39,378 bases of DNA, taken from positions 1 through 39,378 of the forward strand of contig DAAJ01000015.1 in NCBI GenBank assembly GCA_001701115.1, read 5' to 3'. A program made the translations under genes and the position numbers. Source of the stretch: Bacteroidales bacterium GP2 (GTDB lineage: Bacteria > Bacteroidota > Bacteroidia > Bacteroidales > Muribaculaceae). Positions 14,276 to 22,304 of the stretch are shown piece by piece; position 1 is the stretch's first letter, and each line of letters opens with the position of its first letter. The notes beneath the pieces are model-generated. The model had not been told where the DNA came from. It made no database searches and saw only the letters and a list, made by a program, of their open reading frames with translations.

Positions 14276-14811
14276 TCTACAGCTTTCCAAGTGCCGATAT
14301 GCACTTTCTCCCAGAGGAGTTTTGAGGTGTCAACACTTTTCCTCTCCTCATTCTTGTGCCCGAAAGTGAGTATGCAAACAACCGGATATTCTTCGGGAAT
14401 ACCGAGAAGTTGCTGCACATACTCGTCGCTGGGAATCTCATCAGCAGTAAAACGTCCGCGAATCTGAATCCAGCAAGAGCCGAGCCCGAGGTCAGCAGCC
14501 TGAAGCTGCATATAAGCAGCGGCGATGGATGCATCTTCTATCCAGGGATCACTCTTTGTCTGGTCAACAGCAACAACAATCGCGAGGGCGCACTCGGCAA
14601 TAGGATGTGCGGCAACCGGCTTGCAATCAGCGAGACGCTTAAGCATCTCTTTATCTTCTACAGCGATGAATTGCCACGGGCGACCGCTTTTTGATGTCGG
14701 GGCAAGCAACCCCGCCTCAAGAATCAGGCGTACTTGCTCAGCAGTGAGCGGTTCGGATGTGTAACGGCGGATGCTTCGCCTGTTGACGAGCAGTTCATGA
14801 AAGTCCTTCAT
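14272..14811 (-). CDS. nitroreductase family protein
   Basis: At 179 residues this has the standard length of a single-domain FMN nitroreductase. The signature RRSIRRYTSEPLTAEQV is at residues 11-27, followed by LLAPTSKSGRPWQFIAVED, the FMN-binding Ser/Lys loop, and the family helix DASIAAAYMQLQAADLGLGSCWI. The C-terminus has GIPEEYPVVCILTFGH. These enzymes reduce nitro, quinone or flavin-like substrates with NAD(P)H; the physiological substrate is not readable from sequence. It is the first gene of the run with the DUF2520 and ATP-grasp-like genes, and 17 bp downstream of the HU/SPOR gene, so all four may share one transcript. Confidence 0.93.
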   Translation of the reverse strand: MKDFHELLVNRRSIRRYTSEPLTAEQVRLILEAGLLAPTSKSGRPWQFIAVEDKEMLKRLADCKPVAAHPIAECALAIVVAVDQTKSDPWIEDASIAAAYMQLQAADLGLGSCWIQIRGRFTADEIPSDEYVQQLLGIPEEYPVVCILTFGHKNEERKSVDTSKLLWEKVHIGTWKAVE

Positions 14812-14828
14812 ATCGGGTGGTTTGATTA

Positions 14829-15758
14829 TTATCTTCTGAGTACCCAGGCATCGGGGTAACGGCTGTTGAAACCATTATCTGCCTTGAGACGGCGCGCCTC
14901 GTCAAATGAAGCTCCGGTAGCGGCAACAACACGGTAACGGTTGTCACTCTCAAAAATAGTGAGGTTATCGCCTTGGTGCAATTCGACAAACTTCTTTGCC
15001 TCGCCAATATTTGAATGGGAGCTTACAATCAAGTAGTAGCTGGCTTCGGCAGAGATTTTTGGAGTTTCGGCTGGAATGGCAATGGTTTCTATGGATGTAG
15101 AATCCGGTTTAGCGATGTAAAAATCCTGTTGTGCTGTTTCAACCGCCGGCAATGTGATTGTTTTTGCCGCTGTTACAGCAGGTGCGGGAATGGAAGCGAA
15201 ATGGTTGCTATCCCTATCCACCATAACCGGAGTGGAAAGGGTGATTCCAAGCCCAATGAGCAGTGCAACTGCAGCTGCAACCCTGCCGAAAGCGCGTATG
15301 CCGCTGATGCGTGCAACTTTTTCTCCTTCGCTTACTGGTTCCGGGAGTGCCGCAGATACTTCCATTGCCGGGAGCGCCATAAATTCTGCTGAGGCAATAG
15401 AATCGGGTGCAGGATTGAAAATCGTGTTGCCGTCCTTGTCCCTGCGTAGTGTGCCGACTCTGGGAATAGACACAAATCCCGCAATATCGTATAGATTGCG
15501 AAGCTGCCCGATACCAGCTGCCACTGCCGCTTTAGCGGAGGGATACGGAATTGATTCCCGCCGTACAAGGCTTGCCACCAATAGCCCGTCATCGTGATTG
15601 ACAGAGGGATTGAATCCGAGAACCCTTGCGGGAGGATACATGATACCTTCTGAAACATACGCGCTTACATGGCTGGCTATGAATGCGCCCCAACCGGGAA
15701 GCACCACGCAGTCATTGCAGGTGACGAGATACTGGATATGTGGGATGATGTCTAACAC
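14829..15758 (-). CDS. membrane protein with HU-like (CCDC81-type) and SPOR domains
   Basis: The 309-residue protein has three parts. Residues 1-130 carry two short HU-like (CCDC81-type prokaryotic) domains, seen in CVVLPGWGAFIASHV and the GFVSIPRVGTLRRDKDGNTIF strand pair. A membrane segment lies at about 157-180 (RVAAAVALLIGLGITLS). After a linker rich in Pro, Ala and Thr comes a C-terminal SPOR domain (about 237-309, YYLIVSSHSNIGEAKKFVEL). SPOR domains bind denuded septal peptidoglycan. HU-type domains are otherwise DNA- or polymer-binding and here should face the cytoplasm, so the protein may link division sites to something inside the cell. It is a known Bacteroidota architecture with no firm function. 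A -7 box TAATTTTG lies at 15771-15764. Confidence 0.87.
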   Translation of the reverse strand: MLDIIPHIQYLVTCNDCVVLPGWGAFIASHVSAYVSEGIMYPPARVLGFNPSVNHDDGLLVASLVRRESIPYPSAKAAVAAGIGQLRNLYDIAGFVSIPRVGTLRRDKDGNTIFNPAPDSIASAEFMALPAMEVSAALPEPVSEGEKVARISGIRAFGRVAAAVALLIGLGITLSTPVMVDRDSNHFASIPAPAVTAAKTITLPAVETAQQDFYIAKPDSTSIETIAIPAETPKISAEASYYLIVSSHSNIGEAKKFVELHQGDNLTIFESDNRYRVVAATGASFDEARRLKADNGFNSRYPDAWVLRR

Positions 15759-15842
15759 AATTGCAAAATTAATTATTTTTTTTGATTCGCACCCATGCCA
15801 CCACCGGGCAATAATATTTCTTTTCAGCTAACTCCATGACAG

Positions 15843-17723
15843 TCAGGAAAACATTTTAGAAATATCTTCAATAGGTATCATGCTCACGATTAACCTTCCA
15901 TCCGGGGTGAAATTCGGTGCGGGGAGCATGAAGAGGTCGCTTATCAGGCGGTCCATCTCTTCAGTAGTAAGGGTCTGACCGTATTTTACCGCAGCCGCAC
16001 GCGCCATTGCGATTGCCGCCCGGCTCCGCAACGCACTGTCTGCAGTATCTCCTCCGTCCATCTCCTCCTCTATTATTTTCTGGAGAGTGTCTACAGGAGA
16101 ATTGTCAACAGGGGGAGCGCCGTTTACACTCCATGAGTTATCGCCAAGAAAAGCGAGGTCAAATCCGAGGTCAGAGAGCACCGGCATCATTGATTCCATT
16201 ACAGCATTCTGCGCCGGTGAGAGAGTCATGACTTCCGGAAACAGCAACCGCTGTGTTCCGAAACTGCCCTGGGCAATCAGCGCCATATACTTTTCATAAA
16301 GCACGCGCATGTGTGCCCGGTGCTGGTCAATAACCATGACTCCGCTTTTTGACGGCGACATTATGTATTTGCCTTTAACCTGGATGCAGCTCGCAGTGGA
16401 TGCCCCTTCGGTAACGGTGTCGAAGATTTCATCGGTAGCTTCCGGCAGCACATCCATTTCAGCAAGATTGTTAAGGGCACTCGGCTGAACAGCGTCATGG
16501 CGGGTTGTCTCGGCTGTGAAATCTTCGTAGAGTTTGTTCCAATCGCTTCCGGCGGCACGGAGGGCATCGGTAGGTCTTCCTCCAGTTGATGCCTGGCGTT
16601 TTGTTTCGGCAGGATTTCCCGCAAAAGGATTGTAGCTACGGTCAATCTCTACCTGATGCTTCGCAGATGCATTTGGAGAGAATACCGGTATCTCCGGAGC
16701 GTCCAGGCAGTCGAAGTCAATTCCCTCGGAAGCGTTGTAGCGCCCAAGCGATTCCTTGATTGCGGCAACCAGAATCTGCCATATCGCAGGCTCATCCTCA
16801 AATTTTATCTCATTTTTTGTAGGATGTATATTCACATCAATCGTGGCAGGATCAACTTTGAAGTCAAGGAAATAGTTGGGCTGCACATCGGATGGTATGA
16901 TGTTTTCATAGCAGCTCATCACCGCCTTATGGAAGTAGGGATGGCGCATATTGCGCCCGTTCACGGTGAGGTATTGTAGCGCATTTCGCCGGCGTGCATA
17001 CTGTGGCAGGGAAACGAATCCGGAGATGTTGACAATGGAGGTCGATGTTTCCACAGGTATGAGCTGTTTGTCAAGCACTTTTCCGAAAAGGTCCACAATC
17101 CTCTGCTTGAACGAGCCGCGGAGCAGTTTGTGGAGAACCGCATCATTATGCACCAGTGAAAATTCGACGGAAGGATTGACAAGTACCAGCCTCTCAAATT
17201 CCCTCATTATATTAGCAAGTTCAACTGAATCTTTTTTCAGGAACTTTCTCCTTGCGGGCACATTGAAAAACAGGTTCTTCACCATCAGGTTGCTCCCTGG
17301 AGCACATGCCTCAGGTGTCTGTGATTCCACAGCGGAGCCATTGATGACTATTCTTGTGCCAACCGCAGCCCCGTGCAGCATTGTCCGCAGGTCTACCCTC
17401 GCTACCGCCGCGATTGAGGCAAGCGCTTCTCCGCGGAATCCCATGGTGTGCAGGCTGAAAAGATCAGCTGCCGCCGCAATCTTTGAGGTTGCATGGCGCT
17501 CGAAAGCGAGACGCGCATCCGTATCGCTCATTCCGCACCCGTCGTCAACAACCTGAATAAGTGTCCTGCCGGCATCCTTGATTATTATGTCAATAGATTT
17601 TGCTCCGGCATCCACGGCGTTCTCAACCAGCTCCTTGACAACGGAAGCTGGTCGCTGAATCACCTCTCCTGCGGCAATCTGGTTTGCAACGGAGTCGGGA
17701 AGTAAACGGATAATATCACTCAT
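15843..17723 (-). CDS. mutL: DNA mismatch repair protein MutL
   Basis: The 626-residue protein has the GHKL ATPase of MutL: IAAGEVIQRPASVVKELVENAVDAGA (about 17-41), DDGCGM (60-65), TMGFRGEALASI (93-104) and VGTRI (121-125). The transducer domain has NVHPTKNE-type residues at about 298-304 (here NIHPTKNE). The C-terminal dimer domain runs from about 440. In endonuclease-type MutL one expects DQHAxxExxxxE, ACRxxV and CPHGRP; here they read DQHRAHMRVLYEKY (466-479), ARAAAV (574-579) and TPDGRL (606-611). The metal-binding residues are mostly gone, so it is probably not a nuclease. A promoter sits at 17769-17800, so the gene is transcribed on its own. Confidence 0.95.
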   Translation of the reverse strand: MSDIIRLLPDSVANQIAAGEVIQRPASVVKELVENAVDAGAKSIDIIIKDAGRTLIQVVDDGCGMSDTDARLAFERHATSKIAAAADLFSLHTMGFRGEALASIAAVARVDLRTMLHGAAVGTRIVINGSAVESQTPEACAPGSNLMVKNLFFNVPARRKFLKKDSVELANIMREFERLVLVNPSVEFSLVHNDAVLHKLLRGSFKQRIVDLFGKVLDKQLIPVETSTSIVNISGFVSLPQYARRRNALQYLTVNGRNMRHPYFHKAVMSCYENIIPSDVQPNYFLDFKVDPATIDVNIHPTKNEIKFEDEPAIWQILVAAIKESLGRYNASEGIDFDCLDAPEIPVFSPNASAKHQVEIDRSYNPFAGNPAETKRQASTGGRPTDALRAAGSDWNKLYEDFTAETTRHDAVQPSALNNLAEMDVLPEATDEIFDTVTEGASTASCIQVKGKYIMSPSKSGVMVIDQHRAHMRVLYEKYMALIAQGSFGTQRLLFPEVMTLSPAQNAVMESMMPVLSDLGFDLAFLGDNSWSVNGAPPVDNSPVDTLQKIIEEEMDGGDTADSALRSRAAIAMARAAAVKYGQTLTTEEMDRLISDLFMLPAPNFTPDGRLIVSMIPIEDISKMFS

Positions 17724-17768
17724 CTGTATCTAAACTCTTGACGGCGGGAGGTGCCGGTTTTAGCAGCA

Positions 17769-17800
17769 CAAAATTACTATAAAGCACCACTTGAGACAAA
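17769..17800 (-). promoter_or_regulatory. promoter of mutL
   Basis: On the minus strand TTTG (17800-17797) is followed after 20 bp by TAATTTTG (17776-17769). Predicted transcript start is near 17763, about 40 bases before the ATG at 17723. Confidence 0.7.
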
Positions 17801-18135
17801 AAGAGTTTTCTACAGGATGTTAATAACTTTTTTATTATTCAGCTGTAAGGTAACGGTTATTTCCCAGTGAGCTGAGTATTTGTTGTTTCAGGCAGTAAAG
17901 CTCACTATCTTCAAAGTACCTTCTGTCTTTCAGATGTCAAATACGGTTTCTGCATCCTGCCATAGCAAGACAGTATGCAGTGATGAAAATGAATGGAATG
18001 AGAAGTCTTTTTATTTTGTACGGGTTTTAAGAATTGTAGCCTACGCTGAAAGTCACCCGGTTTTCATGGAATTGGATCGCAAAGAATCAGTGCAAAATTA
18101 GATAAGAAAGGTTGTTTATGCAGCCGCTCCAATTT
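17801..18135. other. gene-poor stretch upstream of mutL, nothing firm
   Basis: Together with the mutL promoter this gap is about 410 bp, unusually long for this window. I see no RNA gene fold, no repeat and no convincing coding frame. A plus-strand frame at 17880-18101 starts at TTG and its protein resembles nothing I know. A minus-strand -7-like TAATTTTG lies at 18100-18093 without a -33 partner. The stretch could hold a small RNA or the remains of a lost gene. Confidence 0.4.
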
Positions 18136-20001
18136 TTATTCTGCTGCGGTAGCTCCGGCATCGTCTTCGATGTAGGAATCATCCTCAGTTGCGGCGATGT
18201 TTTCCTTTACAAGCGTATCGGGGTTACCATCCTCCTTTTTGCGGTCATCCTTGGATCCTTCTTCCGAGGCAGGCTCTTTTTTCTTGACTTTTCTTTCGCG
18301 TTTTACAATACTTGCTGCGGGCGCTGAGTTAATCAGCTCTACCATAGCTTCCGGTACAATAAAGACATCTTCCGGCGATGTCGGGCGGATTTCTTCAAAC
18401 CAAGCGAATTTCTGGAGGAAATAACTGCCTTTTTTTGCCAGATAAAGCGGAGTGACCTTAGCCGAGGTCTCCGGGGTGAAAAGAACTCTTTCTATATCGT
18501 TGTTAAGAAACCACGCATCCATTGTGCTACTCTCAACATAAGCGTATTTATTATAGGTGGAGTCGTTTTCCATAGGGAACATAATCAGCATTACATTTCC
18601 TTCGGCATAAAGGTGGCGAATGGTGGAGTCGTTGAACCACGCTGTCATTTCAGTAGCGCTCATCTGCTGGAAGCAGTCTTCATCTATATGCTCAGCCATG
18701 AATCCGAATTCCGGCAATTTCGCCCAGTCGACAGTTGAGTCGTTCATGTGCACATGAATGACATTGCCGAAAATCTGCTTGTCCTCGTTCCAAACAACCG
18801 GGTGCCTGTACATATATATTATTGAGTCACGTTCTGTGGAGCTAAGTGAATCACATACTCCCTGAAGGTCGGAGCGATAGAAACGTACTTTGTGGTAGAT
18901 ATTCATGACTCTTGTGGAGTCTTCCGGATCAATGTACGCGAAAATGGTGTCGCCATGCATATATAAGGTGTCACCTCTGGAATATTCCTTGGCGAGTGCT
19001 CGCCCGGTAACAAACGCACTGTCGGCATTGTCGTCATAAAAGCCGTAGTCACCATGCAGTGATGTGCTATGGGCTGAATCAGTCAGAATCATGTTGCCGA
19101 ATGCTTCACCGAAATTGCGGTCGCGGTCGTAGAAAAGGGTGTCGCCGGTGAGTGTGTTCCCACGGTTGGTGATTACAAGTGATCTTTTATATAAATCGGC
19201 AAGTCCGGTTTCAGTATTATATGTCCCGGAGGTAGAGAGTATCTCACCATCGGCATTTATTATGCGGGTGTCAGCGATTAGTTCCGCAACATGGGTTTCG
19301 GTATTGTAGTGGAGAGAATCTGTGAACATCTGGAGGGTATCGTTGCCGTTAAGGCTGTTCAGCTCCACATCAAGATAAAAATTAGCATCCTTGGAGTTGG
19401 GGTAATACTCTCCCTGGAGTGAACTCAGGGTATTCTGGGCATCGCTGAGAACTCCTCCTACCTCATAGAAACCTCTCTCTTCAGCAAGGCTGTAATTGAA
19501 TACGTCTGTTTCGAGCTTCACGTCGCGGTTTATGAGGCGCACTTTCTTGCCATTGTCTGCGTAAAGGACTGCAAGTTCGTCTATTCCATCGTAGTTGAGC
19601 TCGTCTGCATACACGAAAAGTGTATCGCCCTGCTCCATGCGTACGTTTGAAAAAGCATCGAAAGAATTAGTCAGTTCATAGAAGTGAGCACTGTCGCAGT
19701 ACATATACATGTCGTTTTTGCGGAAAACGACATTGCCAACAAGTACCTGGAATTGCTCCTCCTTTTCCACTCCCGGCTGCTCCTGATAGCGCCACACATC
19801 GGCGTGCTCAAGGAAAACCTTGCCTTCCTGATAGCGGTTAGCCCCGGGAATGATAGGCTTGATGTTTTGTGGCGTCTGCGGTGTCTGGCGGGTTTCTCCC
19901 GGTGCCGGTGCGGTCCATGCAGGCAGGGCGAGCCCGAGGAATGCGGCAACCGCAGTTGCCCCCGGCAGAAATCTGCGGAATTTATGAATGAACCTGACCA
20001 C
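18136..20001 (-). CDS. OstA-like (LptA/LptD N-domain-like) LPS transport protein
   Basis: The 621-residue protein starts with a membrane or signal segment (FLPGATAVAAFLGLALPAWTAPA) and then has long runs of OstA-like beta-jellyroll strands. These show the recurring pattern of short strands with Asp/Thr turns (for example VLVGNVVFRKNDMYMYCDSAHFYE, GDTLFVYADELNYDG, STSGTYNTETGLADLYK). OstA-like domains form the lipopolysaccharide-conducting bridge across the periplasm in the Lpt system, and Bacteroidota carry long versions like this. The C-terminal 60 residues are Lys/Glu/Asp-rich and probably disordered. It lies 25 bp after a SurA-like PPIase gene, at the end of a run with guaB, so it is probably made together with outer-membrane assembly factors. 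Confidence 0.86.
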   Translation of the reverse strand: MVRFIHKFRRFLPGATAVAAFLGLALPAWTAPAPGETRQTPQTPQNIKPIIPGANRYQEGKVFLEHADVWRYQEQPGVEKEEQFQVLVGNVVFRKNDMYMYCDSAHFYELTNSFDAFSNVRMEQGDTLFVYADELNYDGIDELAVLYADNGKKVRLINRDVKLETDVFNYSLAEERGFYEVGGVLSDAQNTLSSLQGEYYPNSKDANFYLDVELNSLNGNDTLQMFTDSLHYNTETHVAELIADTRIINADGEILSTSGTYNTETGLADLYKRSLVITNRGNTLTGDTLFYDRDRNFGEAFGNMILTDSAHSTSLHGDYGFYDDNADSAFVTGRALAKEYSRGDTLYMHGDTIFAYIDPEDSTRVMNIYHKVRFYRSDLQGVCDSLSSTERDSIIYMYRHPVVWNEDKQIFGNVIHVHMNDSTVDWAKLPEFGFMAEHIDEDCFQQMSATEMTAWFNDSTIRHLYAEGNVMLIMFPMENDSTYNKYAYVESSTMDAWFLNNDIERVLFTPETSAKVTPLYLAKKGSYFLQKFAWFEEIRPTSPEDVFIVPEAMVELINSAPAASIVKRERKVKKKEPASEEGSKDDRKKEDGNPDTLVKENIAATEDDSYIEDDAGATAAE

Positions 20002-20026
20002 GCGGCATGAGTTTAGTCAGCGTTAT

Positions 20027-21403
20027 TTATTTTTCTTTAATCCAGCCTTTGTGGGTGAACTCGCAGTTGCGCCAATTTTCATCAATGCGCACATAGGTCT
20101 CGTTGATTTTTTTAGCAAGCCAATCTCTGAGCACCTGTTCGCGCTGGTGATTCTCGTACATTGATTTGAGTGTCTGGTAGTCCTCAGACAGATTTGCCTT
20201 ATGACCTTCGATGCGTCGTGTGAGTTTGACAATAGCAACAACTTCGCGGTTGAGTTTCGGATCCATCATGACAAATGCTTCGGAAATGTCACCGGGCTGC
20301 ATATTGGCAATTTTCATGGCGACTTCCTGCGGAAGTTCCGCCATTGTGAAGCGTGTTGAACCGGCGCGCTCACTTTCCCTGTCGGTGTTAACCATCATGC
20401 CACGGTTTGCCCTTGTGCCTTTGTCCTGTGAAACAAGACCGACAACATCGTTGAATTTCACTTTGTCGGCAATAATGTCGCTGCGGAGTGAATCGAGCCT
20501 GACAACAGCTTCCTTAAGGTCGTTGTCTGATACTTTCGGACGAAGGAGAATGTGGCGCACGTTGATTCTGTCGCCGCGTTTTTCAATCAGCTGGATGATA
20601 TGGAAGCCAAACTCGGTTTCCACGATTTTGCTGACCTTTTTCGGATCGTTGAGGTTGAACGCCACTGCCGCAAATTCGGAGTCAAGTGTGCCTTTGCCTC
20701 GGAAGCCGAGCTCTCCGCCCTGCATACTGCTGCCGGGATCCTCCGAGTAGAGGATTGCCAGTGTAGAAAATTCGCTTTGCCCGCTGGTGATTCTTTCAGA
20801 GTAGTCGCGGAGACGTGATTTCACATCCTCGATTTCCTGACGGGGGATAACAGGATTGATAGTAATAATCTGAGCCTCAACCTGCAGAGGAATGAACGGC
20901 ACGCTGTCGGCGGGGATAGATTCAAAGTAGCGGCGCACATCATTTGGAGTACTCTTGATGTCAGCAGTGAGGTTTCGCTGCACTTCGCGTACACGGTAGC
21001 TGTTTCGCACCATATCCGTGGTTTCCTGACGGAACTCAGCCATTGGCTTGCGAACATACTCCTCAAGTTTCTCTTTGGTCTGGAACATAGAGAGGTAATA
21101 TGACATTCTGCTGTCTACTTCCGCGGTTACCGCCGCTTCGTTAGCCTCAATGGTGTCCATATCCGCCTGATGGAGATAGAGTTTTTCCACTGCAATCATT
21201 TCCGGGATTATGCAGTAAGGGTCTCCCTGGATGGGAGTTTTCTCACGGAGGTAATTGATATACTGTGCTTCGATTTCAGATTTCCAAATCGGCTGGTCTC
21301 CAACGACCCATGCAACCTCTTCAACAATATTGTTGCTCTGTGCGCTTGCAGCGAGCGCTGTCAATGCCATTGAAGCGGCAATTATGATGCTTTTAAATTT
21401 CAC
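20027..21403 (-). CDS. SurA-like periplasmic peptidyl-prolyl isomerase
   Basis: The 458-residue protein has a signal peptide (ASMALTALAASAQS) and a SurA-type N-terminal chaperone region (about 25-170, with VAWVVGDQPIWKSEIE). Two parvulin domains follow at about 175-275 (LAILYSEDPGSSMQGGELGFRGKGTLDSEF, EFGFHIIQL) and 282-385 (RHILLRP, KFNDVVGLVSQDKGTRANRG). The domain order is that of E. coli SurA, which escorts outer-membrane proteins through the periplasm. A -7 box TAATTTTG at 21441-21434 suggests an extra promoter inside the guaB run. Neighbours are a smaller PPIase-like protein upstream and the OstA-like protein downstream, which together point to envelope assembly. Confidence 0.92.
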   Translation of the reverse strand: MKFKSIIIAASMALTALAASAQSNNIVEEVAWVVGDQPIWKSEIEAQYINYLREKTPIQGDPYCIIPEMIAVEKLYLHQADMDTIEANEAAVTAEVDSRMSYYLSMFQTKEKLEEYVRKPMAEFRQETTDMVRNSYRVREVQRNLTADIKSTPNDVRRYFESIPADSVPFIPLQVEAQIITINPVIPRQEIEDVKSRLRDYSERITSGQSEFSTLAILYSEDPGSSMQGGELGFRGKGTLDSEFAAVAFNLNDPKKVSKIVETEFGFHIIQLIEKRGDRINVRHILLRPKVSDNDLKEAVVRLDSLRSDIIADKVKFNDVVGLVSQDKGTRANRGMMVNTDRESERAGSTRFTMAELPQEVAMKIANMQPGDISEAFVMMDPKLNREVVAIVKLTRRIEGHKANLSEDYQTLKSMYENHQREQVLRDWLAKKINETYVRIDENWRNCEFTHKGWIKEK

Positions 21404-21494
21404 GCTGAGTTATTTAAGAATGAAAAATCGGCTCAAAATTACAAAAAAAACATTGCGGTGAAGCGTAGATAACTCTAAAAATAGCTAAATCGGT

Positions 21495-22304
21495 TCATTT
21501 ATACGATTTAGCGGTGATAAGTGCCACTGTTTCGCGGTCTATTTCCACTGGCAGGGCAGTTGCAAGGCTGTCCATCCATCGGTGGTAGAGTGAATCGGTG
21601 AATACTGTCACAAAAAGCTCTCCGGCATCTTCCGGCGATAGCGGTGAGGTGAGTACACGTCCGGAAACTGCCGCCGCTGCTGTCCAGCGTTCCTGCACCG
21701 GAGGATTTTTGCCGCCGAAGACGGCGAAATCAACAAACGGGTTTTCTCCATGTGCCGTGTTGTACTGAATCACCCGGACTTCTTTGCCGAACAAGCGTTG
21801 TGCAGCAGATACTGCCGTGCGGTAGTCTGTCTTTACTCCGATTTCCTCACGAAGCGCATCCGCGGCGACCTGTGCATCTTCAAGTGACGGTGCCAGCAAA
21901 ATTGTGCCTATGAAGTGCGGGGCGCTCCAGTTGAAATCGCCGCGGTGCCTGTTGAAAAAATCTATCCTTGCGGCGGAATCGTGCAGTGCAATCTCGCGTG
22001 TGCGGAGTTCTGTGATTTCAAACACAGCAAGCCCTTCAGCGATGCGTCGTTCGCTCTCCGTAGCATTATCGGGAACTATTTTCCCGAACACGGCTTTCGC
22101 ATCCTCAAGTTTCCTCAAGTATGCCGCAAGCATTGACAGGCTGGAATCGTTGGGGAAGGTTTCGCCGAACAGTGCCTTATAGTCCCCTATAGAAGCGGCA
22201 CTGCCTCCGACTCTCATAAGCACCCGGTCGGAACCGGGAGCTGCGGAGGTCAGAAGCAGCACAAACACTACGGCACAAGCCGCGAGCTTACTGATGCGAT
22301 GCAC
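21495..22304 (-). CDS. exported PPIase-like protein without clear catalytic domain
   Basis: The 269-residue protein has a signal peptide (AACAVVFVLLLTSAAPGS) and then a region with a SurA/PpiC-like opening (RVLMRVGGSAASIGDYKALF) and helices rich in Arg, Glu and Ala (DAKAVFGKIV, ERRIAEGLAVFEITELRTREIALHDSAARIDFF). A weak parvulin-like strand set may follow (HFIGTILLAPS, VFGGKNPPVQERWTAAA), but the hallmark GGxLG is missing, so isomerase activity is doubtful. Its start lies 17 bp inside the end of guaB. It sits between guaB and the SurA-like gene, so it is probably a helper or paralogue in the same outer-membrane protein pathway. The exact role is not readable. Confidence 0.7.
   Translation of the reverse strand: MHRISKLAACAVVFVLLLTSAAPGSDRVLMRVGGSAASIGDYKALFGETFPNDSSLSMLAAYLRKLEDAKAVFGKIVPDNATESERRIAEGLAVFEITELRTREIALHDSAARIDFFNRHRGDFNWSAPHFIGTILLAPSLEDAQVAADALREEIGVKTDYRTAVSAAQRLFGKEVRVIQYNTAHGENPFVDFAVFGGKNPPVQERWTAAAAVSGRVLTSPLSPEDAGELFVTVFTDSLYHRWMDSLATALPVEIDRETVALITAKSYK

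Noticed and set aside
17880..18101. Plus-strand 73-codon frame upstream of mutL
   Set aside because: It starts at TTG, no promoter fits, and the predicted protein has no recognisable feature.
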